Source: Pseudonocardiales bacterium (GTDB taxonomy: Bacteria; Actinomycetota; Actinomycetes; Mycobacteriales; Jatrophihabitantaceae). Taken from it: DNA of 8,075 bases. Within the stretch, counting starts at the first letter, position 1. Every line of letters begins with the position of its first letter. Positions 1 through 3,874 of this stretch are shown here, one piece after another. A program made the translations under genes and the position numbers. A model generated the notes under the pieces. It was not told the origin of the DNA. It did no database searches and saw nothing but the letters and a program-made list of their open reading frames with translations. The stretch lies in contig JAODNL010000579.1 of the NCBI GenBank assembly GCA_025465405.1, positions 1-8,075 of the forward strand, written 5' to 3'.

Positions 1-1
1 T

Positions 2-724
2 TCGGTGACGCTGGTGGGCGGCGGGCCTGGGGATCCCGAGCTGATTACCGTGCGCGGCCGGCGCCTCGTCGCTGCCGCGGACGTGATCGTCGTCGACCGG
101 CTGGCGCCGCGGGGCCTGCTCGACGACCTGCCGGACTCCGTCGAGGTGATCGACTGCGGCAAGTCCGCGCACCGGCACAACCTGACCCAGGCCGAGATCA
201 ACGACGTCCTGATCGACCGCGCGCTCGCCGGGAAGCGGGTTGTGCGTCTCAAGGGCGGGGACCCGTTCGTCTTCGGCCGCGGTGGCGAGGAATACCTGGC
301 CTGCGTCGCCGCTGGCGTGCCGGTGAGCGTCGTGCCTGGCATCAGCTCGGCGCTCGCCGGTCCGGCCGCGGCCGGAATCCCGCTCACGCATCGGGGAATC
401 GCCGCGGACTTCACCGTCGTCTCGGGGCATCTGGACCCGGGCCGACCCGCCGACGAGGGCATCGACTGGCCGGGCCTCGCGACCGGCGCGGGCACGCTGG
501 TGCTGCTCATGTCGATGGACCGCCTCGACCTGATCGCGGATGAGCTGATCGGCCACGGCCGGCCGTCCAGCACGCCGGCGGCGGTGGTGCACCGTGCGAC
601 GCTCGCCGGGCAGCGGGTCGTGCGCGCGCCACTCGGTGAGCTGGCCAAGGCGGTGCGCGACGAGGGCGTCGGCGCTCCCGCGGTGATCGTCGTCGGCGAG
701 GTGGTCGACGTTCTGAACCCGTAG
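2..724 (+). CDS. cobA: Uroporphyrinogen-III C-methyltransferase (SUMT), 5'-truncated by window edge
   Basis: SUMT uses two S-adenosylmethionine molecules to methylate uroporphyrinogen III at C2 and C7, giving precorrin-2, the branch point to siroheme and cobalamin. The visible part has the family landmarks in order: the glycine-rich VGGGPGDPELIT loop at the extreme start, RLKGGDPFVFGRGGEE around residues 82-97, and PGISSALAGPAAAGIPLTHRG around residues 111-131. It ends at a TAG stop (722-724). The first in-frame GTG is at 5, but the reading frame is open to the window edge. Because the conserved loop starts immediately there, with no leader, the true start is probably outside. The visible 239 residues cover essentially a whole SUMT domain, so the gene could be a stand-alone cobA or the C-terminal half of a CysG-like fusion with a precorrin-2 dehydrogenase/ferrochelatase domain; this window cannot decide. 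The next gene starts 65 bp downstream behind its own promoter, so I do not assign it to the same operon. Confidence 0.93.
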   Translation, partial: SVTLVGGGPGDPELITVRGRRLVAAADVIVVDRLAPRGLLDDLPDSVEVIDCGKSAHRHNLTQAEINDVLIDRALAGKRVVRLKGGDPFVFGRGGEEYLACVAAGVPVSVVPGISSALAGPAAAGIPLTHRGIAADFTVVSGHLDPGRPADEGIDWPGLATGAGTLVLLMSMDRLDLIADELIGHGRPSSTPAAVVHRATLAGQRVVRAPLGELAKAVRDEGVGAPAVIVVGEVVDVLNP

Positions 725-729
725 CGGGT

Positions 730-759
730 TTGCGCGCTGGCGGACGGGTGCGCTAGCCT
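730..759 (+). promoter_or_regulatory. Candidate promoter of the HEPN-methyltransferase-dinB block
   Basis: A TANNNT-type -10 element (TAGCCT, 754-759) lies 18 bp after a TTGCGC sequence (730-735) that partly matches a -35 box. Initiation would fall near 766, inside the SOS box that follows immediately. The -35 match is weak and was found by eye; the position of the LexA operator is the main reason to believe a promoter is here. Confidence 0.5.
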
Positions 760-776
760 TCGAACAGACGTTCGAA
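759..776. promoter_or_regulatory. LexA-binding SOS box (perfect palindrome)
   Basis: The sequence TTCGAACAGACGTTCGAA contains TCGAAC-N4-GTTCGA, the full mycobacterial/actinobacterial SOS-box consensus (GAAC-N4-GTTC core, as in Gram-positive LexA boxes). Both half-sites are perfect and the symmetry extends one more base on each side. It lies directly downstream of the candidate -10 and ends 13 bp before the ATG of the HEPN gene, so bound LexA would cover the transcription start. After DNA damage, RecA-stimulated LexA self-cleavage would release it. An exact 12-base match at this location, with dinB two genes downstream, is unlikely to be chance. Confidence 0.9.
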
Positions 777-789
777 GCTGGAGGTATCC

Positions 790-1236
790 ATGGCCACCGT
801 CACGCACCCCATCACGCAGCCGGCCGCGGCGCGTCCGCCGCGGCCCGGCGTCACCCTGCCGGCGCGCGTTCTGCTCGGCCAGGCCCGCTCGGTGCTCGCC
901 GACGCGGCCGCGGCGGACTCCGAGGCCGACCGTTTCTGCTTGGCTCATCTGGGTGCGTTGCGCACAGCGGCCGCCGTGTTCGCCACTCGAGGACGGCCGG
1001 CGAGCGCCCGTCGCAAGCTGATCAGCGCGTGGGTGCTGGTCGAGACGGTGGCGCCGGAACTGGCCGAATGGGCCCTGTTCTTCGCGGCGGCCGCTCCGGC
1101 CCGGGCGGCGGTCGAAGCGGGCGCCGTCAGCGCGGTCAGCGGGCGAGACGCCGACGACCAGCTGCGGGCCGCCGAACAGTTCCTGATCATCGTCGAATCC
1201 TCGCTCGGGCTGCTGGCCACGCCACTGGCCAGCTGA
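790..1236 (+). CDS. SAV_6107-family HEPN domain protein, SOS-controlled
   Basis: This 148-residue, Ala-rich helical protein matches what I know of the SAV_6107 HEPN family: an ARxLLxxA helix near residues 25-40, HLGALRTAAAVFATRGRP around 53-70, and the signature SAWVLVETVAPELAEWALFF at 79-98. HEPN proteins are small all-helical domains; many are metal-independent RNases or toxins that use an R-x4-6-H motif. Here R48 and H53 (RFCLAH) form an R-x4-H, although earlier in the chain than in canonical HEPN RNases, so catalysis is not assured. No signal peptide or membrane segment is seen. The ATG at 790 has a strong GGAGG (780-784) five bases upstream. The gene sits 13 bp after a perfect LexA box and heads a block with a methyltransferase and DNA polymerase IV, suggesting induction by DNA damage. 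The family call is firm; the biochemical role is unknown. Confidence 0.85.
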   Translation: MATVTHPITQPAAARPPRPGVTLPARVLLGQARSVLADAAAADSEADRFCLAHLGALRTAAAVFATRGRPASARRKLISAWVLVETVAPELAEWALFFAAAAPARAAVEAGAVSAVSGRDADDQLRAAEQFLIIVESSLGLLATPLAS

Positions 1237-1247
1237 TCAGCTGATCA
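1234..1247. repeat. 14-bp perfect palindrome over the HEPN stop codon
   Basis: TGATCAGCTGATCA reads identically on both strands; its first three bases are the TGA stop of the HEPN gene. It lies in the 49-bp gap before the methyltransferase, about 26 bp upstream of that gene's candidate -10. It could be an operator or a short RNA stem with no real loop, or it may have no function. Confidence 0.5.
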
Positions 1248-1272
1248 ACCCGGCGTTGTCCGCGCGTCGCGT

Positions 1273-1278
1273 TATGGT
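1273..1278 (+). promoter_or_regulatory. Candidate -10 element for a leaderless methyltransferase transcript
   Basis: TATGGT fits the actinobacterial -10 pattern TANNNT and is separated by 7 bp from a GTG at 1286, the arrangement typical of leaderless mRNAs in actinomycetes. I see no convincing -35 element at normal spacing. It would provide LexA-independent expression of the methyltransferase and dinB. Confidence 0.45.
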
Positions 1279-1285
1279 TCGACCC

Positions 1286-2020
1286 GTGCAGACGGAGACG
1301 CGTCGCGGCGAGACCGCGCCAGGACGCCAGTGGCTGGTCTGGCAGTTGCTCACCGACGCACTGGCCTCGGTGACGACCGACGTTCGGCCGCCGGCCGTAC
1401 TCGACTGCGGCGGTGGCAGCGGCAGCTTCGCGGTGCCGCTCGCCCAGGCCGGCGCGCTGGTCACGGTCGTCGATGTCAGCGTCGACGCGCTGGCCACTCT
1501 GCGCCGCCGGGCCGACGAGGCCGGCGTCGCGGATCGGGTCCGGCCGGTCCAGGCCGACGTCGAGGCTCTCGGCGATGCGGTGGCGCCCGCGTCGTTCGAC
1601 CTCGTGCTGGCGCACGGCATCCTGGAAGCCGTCGACCAGGTCGCACCTGCATTCGACGCGATCGCCGCGGCGGTCCGGCCGGGCGGGTTGATCAGTGTGC
1701 TGGCCGGAAACCCCGTGGCCGGTGTGCTCGCCCGCGCACTGTCCGGCGATCTGGCCGCCGCCCTGGTTGAGCTGCGCGGCCTCGACGCGGACTTCGCTCG
1801 TCTCGGTCCGGGCGCTGTTCAAGAGCTGTGCCGGTCCGCTGGGCTGCTCGTCGAGCAGGTTCACGGCGTCGGTGTCTTCTCCGAACTCGTACCGGGCTCC
1901 GCGCTGGACGCGCCCGGGGCAGCGGAGGCCCTGGCGGCCCTGGAGGCCGAGAGCGCGGCGCGTGCCCCGTTCTCCGACATCGCCAGCCGGGTGCACACGC
2001 TGGCACGCCGCCCGGGCTGA
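1286..2020 (+). CDS. Class I SAM-dependent methyltransferase, substrate unknown
   Basis: This is a 244-residue Rossmann-fold methyltransferase. Motif I, VLDCGGGSGSFAVPLA, is at about residues 38-53, and the acidic residue ending strand 2 appears in TVVDVS shortly after. A later acidic QADVEAL segment, SFDLVLAHGILE (motif IV region) and VRPGGLISVLAGN (motif V/VI region) complete the core; the last third is family-specific. It resembles the methyltransferases often found beside dinB in actinomycetes, but I know no substrate for them. The start is uncertain. GTG 1286 fits a leaderless mRNA, while the in-frame ATG 1274 and TTG 1256 lack a Shine-Dalgarno sequence and would add residues ahead of the conserved part. 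It lies 49 bp after the HEPN gene and 10 bp before dinB, so it is probably co-transcribed with both. A small molecule, RNA or protein target is possible; DNA methylation motifs such as an NPPY/DPPY signature are not seen. Confidence 0.82.
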   Translation: MQTETRRGETAPGRQWLVWQLLTDALASVTTDVRPPAVLDCGGGSGSFAVPLAQAGALVTVVDVSVDALATLRRRADEAGVADRVRPVQADVEALGDAVAPASFDLVLAHGILEAVDQVAPAFDAIAAAVRPGGLISVLAGNPVAGVLARALSGDLAAALVELRGLDADFARLGPGAVQELCRSAGLLVEQVHGVGVFSELVPGSALDAPGAAEALAALEAESAARAPFSDIASRVHTLARRPG

Positions 2021-2030
2021 GGGCGCAGCC

Positions 2031-3293
2031 GTGGGCCGCAGTGCAGACGTTCCCCGCGCAGCGGGTGCCGCCGGGGCGGTTGAGGGCGACGACAGCGGCT
2101 GCCCGATCCTGCACGTCGACATGGACGCGTTTTACGCCAGCGTCGAGATCCGCCGCCGGCCGGATCTGCGCGGCAAGCCGGTCGTCGTCGGCGGGGGCGT
2201 GCGCGGCGTCGTCGCCGCCGCTTCCTACGAAGCCCGGCGGTACGGCATCCGCAGTGCCATGCCGATGGGGCAGGCGTTGCGCCTGTGCCGGCACCTGGTC
2301 GTCCTGCCGCTGGACCGCGCCGCGTACGCCGACGCGTCGGCCGCGGTCATGGGGATCCTGCGTGACGTCACGCCGCTGGTCGAGCCGCTGTCGTTGGACG
2401 AGGCGTTCCTCGACGTGTCCGGCGCGCTCCGATTGCACGGCCGCCCAGCGGCGATCGCCGCGGGCATCCGCGCCCGCATAGCCGAGGAGCTCGCGCTGAC
2501 GTGTTCGGTCGGCGTCGCGCCGACAAAGTTCGTGGCCAAGCTCGCATCGGCACGGTGCAAACCGGACGGCATGCTCGTGGTGCCTGCCGACGGCGTGCTG
2601 GACTTCGTGCGTCCGCTGCCGGTCACCGTGCTCTGGGGCGTCGGGGCGCGGACGGCCGAACCCCTGCACCGGCTGGGAGTGCGCACTGTCGCCGACCTGG
2701 CCGACACGCCGCTCGACACGCTGCAGCGTGCTGTCGGGGCGGCGGTCGCGGCGCACCTGCACACCCTCGCGAGTGGCCGCGACCCGCGGTCCGTCGAGCC
2801 GCACGAGGTGGAGAAGTCGGTCAGTGCCGATCACACCAACGATGTGGATCTCACCGAAGAGGCCGACGTGCGGCGCGAGCTGCTTCGCCTGGCCGGCGAG
2901 GTGGGCCGGCGGGTGCGGGGGCGCAGCCTGGCGGCGCGCACGGTCGGCATCAAGATCCGCTTCGCCGACTTCAAGACGGTCACCCGGGTGCGCACGCTGC
3001 CGACCTGGACCGACTCGACGACGACGATCTACGACACGGCCGCGGATCTGTACCGCAGCCTGCGCCTGGACCGGCCCCGGGTGCGGCTCGTGGGCGTGAA
3101 GTGTGAGAACTTCCGCGACGCCGGCGACGTTCCCGAGCAGCTGACGCTCGACGCCGTGGGCCACACCGCGGTTGCGGGCGGGGTCGAACGCGCAATCGAC
3201 GCTGCTCGAGCGAGGTTCGGTGCCGGTGCCGTCGACTACGGAACGCTTCTGCCGATATCCACACAGATCGACGCACCGCGACACCCGCGGTGA
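2031..3293 (+). CDS. dinB: DNA polymerase IV (Y-family translesion polymerase)
   Basis: Pol IV copies past damaged bases with low fidelity. At 420 residues it has the usual length plus a short disordered N-terminal extension of about 23 residues. Landmarks in order: HVDMDAFYASVE at 28-39, with metal ligand D30 and steric-gate position Y35; SLDEAFLDVSG with catalytic D123 and E124; GVAPTKFVAKLAS near 161-173; the helix-hairpin-helix region LWGVGARTAEPLHRLG near 201-217; then the little-finger domain, containing EKSVSADHT. A QLTLD sequence from Q370 may be a sliding-clamp contact, a variant of the usual QL(S/D)LF. The GTG at 2031 is preferred because GAGGG (2019-2023) lies seven bases upstream and the following GRSADVPR resembles other actinomycete DinB starts. 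It is 10 bp after the methyltransferase stop, implying one transcript and hence likely LexA control through the upstream SOS box. Confidence 0.96.
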   Translation: MGRSADVPRAAGAAGAVEGDDSGCPILHVDMDAFYASVEIRRRPDLRGKPVVVGGGVRGVVAAASYEARRYGIRSAMPMGQALRLCRHLVVLPLDRAAYADASAAVMGILRDVTPLVEPLSLDEAFLDVSGALRLHGRPAAIAAGIRARIAEELALTCSVGVAPTKFVAKLASARCKPDGMLVVPADGVLDFVRPLPVTVLWGVGARTAEPLHRLGVRTVADLADTPLDTLQRAVGAAVAAHLHTLASGRDPRSVEPHEVEKSVSADHTNDVDLTEEADVRRELLRLAGEVGRRVRGRSLAARTVGIKIRFADFKTVTRVRTLPTWTDSTTTIYDTAADLYRSLRLDRPRVRLVGVKCENFRDAGDVPEQLTLDAVGHTAVAGGVERAIDAARARFGAGAVDYGTLLPISTQIDAPRHPR

Positions 3294-3334
3294 GCCGCTT
3301 GCGCAGTGCGCGCACCAGTTCGCGCAATCGCAAC

Positions 3335-3363
3335 TTTCGATCCAGCGAATCGGCTCGTATGCT
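3335..3363 (+). promoter_or_regulatory. Candidate promoter for the DUF3040 gene
   Basis: TATGCT at 3358-3363 fits the TANNNT -10 pattern, 17 bp after TTTCGA (3335-3340), a poor but correctly spaced -35. The transcript would have a leader of roughly 100 nt containing the inverted repeat at 3423-3439. This was found by eye and is moderate at best. Confidence 0.4.
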
Positions 3364-3422
3364 CGACCTGACAGGTTGCTCGCGCATCGATCACGATGTT
3401 GGGCAACCGTCGGTTCTGGCCA

Positions 3423-3439
3423 CGTTCTACGAGAGAACG
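3423..3439. repeat. Inverted repeat CGTTCT-N5-AGAACG in the DUF3040 leader
   Basis: Six-base arms are perfectly complementary around ACGAG. The order GTTC...GAAC is the opposite of a LexA box (GAAC-N4-GTTC), so it is not a second SOS box. It lies about 60 bp downstream of the candidate promoter and 35 bp before the start codon. It could be an operator for another regulator or a small hairpin in the leader RNA. Confidence 0.45.
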
Positions 3440-3474
3440 CCACCGACTCTGTCGGGGCGACGAAGGAGGGCACG

Positions 3475-3849
3475 GTGCCGCTCTCCGATCACGAGCAGAG
3501 ACTGCTCGACCAGATCGAGCAGGCGTTGTATGCCGAGGACCCGAAGTTCGCTTCGGCCGTGCGTTCGGCACGCACCCGGTCCCGGACCCGCCGGTCCGTC
3601 GCGCTGTCCATCTTCGGCGTGGTTGCTGGCCTTGGGCTCGTGCTCGTCGGACTCGTCACCAGCGTGATCGTGGTCAGCATTGTCGGCTTCGTCCTCGTCG
3701 TGGCTGGCTGCGGCTATGCCGCGCAGTCCCTGCGAAACCGCGGGCCCGTTGGTGTCGATAACCGCCCGCAGGGTGGCAAGGCACCGCGCCAGGCGGGACT
3801 GCGTACCCGCATGGAAGACCGGCTGCGCCGCCGCTTCGACGAGGGCTGA
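3475..3849 (+). CDS. DUF3040 family two-helix membrane protein
   Basis: This 124-residue protein begins PLSDHEQRLLDQIEQALYAEDPKFA, split here as the SDHEQRLLDQIEQAL helix and the following EDPKFA, the hallmark of DUF3040. A basic stretch (RTRSRTRR, 33-40) then leads into two closely spaced hydrophobic helices at about 41-62 and 64-82, and the hydrophilic Arg-rich tail ends RLRRRFDEG. The basic flank before the first helix suggests that both termini face the cytoplasm with a very short loop outside. The GTG at 3475 is chosen because AGGAGG (3464-3469) lies five bases upstream and the family signature begins immediately after it. Members are nearly confined to actinomycetes and commonly sit near dinB and mraZ; I know of no established function. 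It appears to have its own promoter and is convergent with the transglutaminase gene. Confidence 0.92.
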   Translation: MPLSDHEQRLLDQIEQALYAEDPKFASAVRSARTRSRTRRSVALSIFGVVAGLGLVLVGLVTSVIVVSIVGFVLVVAGCGYAAQSLRNRGPVGVDNRPQGGKAPRQAGLRTRMEDRLRRRFDEG

Positions 3850-3852
3850 CCG

Positions 3853-3865
3853 GGCCGGTTCGGCC
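3853..3865. terminator. Small hairpin between convergent genes
   Basis: GGCCG-GTT-CGGCC forms a five-base-pair G+C stem in the 25-bp gap between the DUF3040 stop and the transglutaminase stop. By position it could help end transcription in both directions, but it has no T-tract on either side and is short, so this is a weak call. Confidence 0.3.
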
Positions 3866-3874
3866 AGTGCTCGT

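Larger units (their letters stand above)
3294..3474 (+). other. 181-bp intergenic region before the DUF3040 gene
   Basis: No gene is seen here. The first third is rich in GCGCA units, including GCGCA-G-TGCGC (3301-3311, five-base arms around one base) and an outer TTGCGC/GCGCAA pair (3299-3304 and 3322-3327). These could form a weak hairpin after dinB, but there is no T-tract. A candidate promoter (3335-3363), an inverted repeat (3423-3439) and the ribosome-binding site AGGAGG (3464-3469) of the downstream gene follow. Confidence 0.6.

Noticed and set aside
1695..2030. Upstream extension of the dinB reading frame into the methyltransferase gene
   Set aside because: The frame is open, but the sequence before GTG 2031 is a shadow of the methyltransferase, and a good GAGGG ribosome-binding site supports 2031.
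1187..2122. Minus-strand open frame of 311 codons opposite the methyltransferase
   Set aside because: Compositionally biased shadow of the plus-strand gene; no recognisable domain, promoter or ribosome-binding site.
3423..3439. Second SOS box upstream of the DUF3040 gene
   Set aside because: The half-sites are in the opposite order (GTTC...GAAC) and wrongly spaced for LexA.
1692..3473. Long minus-strand open frame of 593 codons antisense to dinB
   Set aside because: Its translation is low-complexity Arg/Gly/Ala/Pro-rich with no domain, and it lies opposite a clear Pol IV; this is a usual artefact of very high G+C coding DNA.
3172..3474. Upstream extension of the DUF3040 frame into dinB
   Set aside because: AGGAGG sits five bases before GTG 3475 and the DUF3040 signature begins right there; the upstream residues look non-coding.
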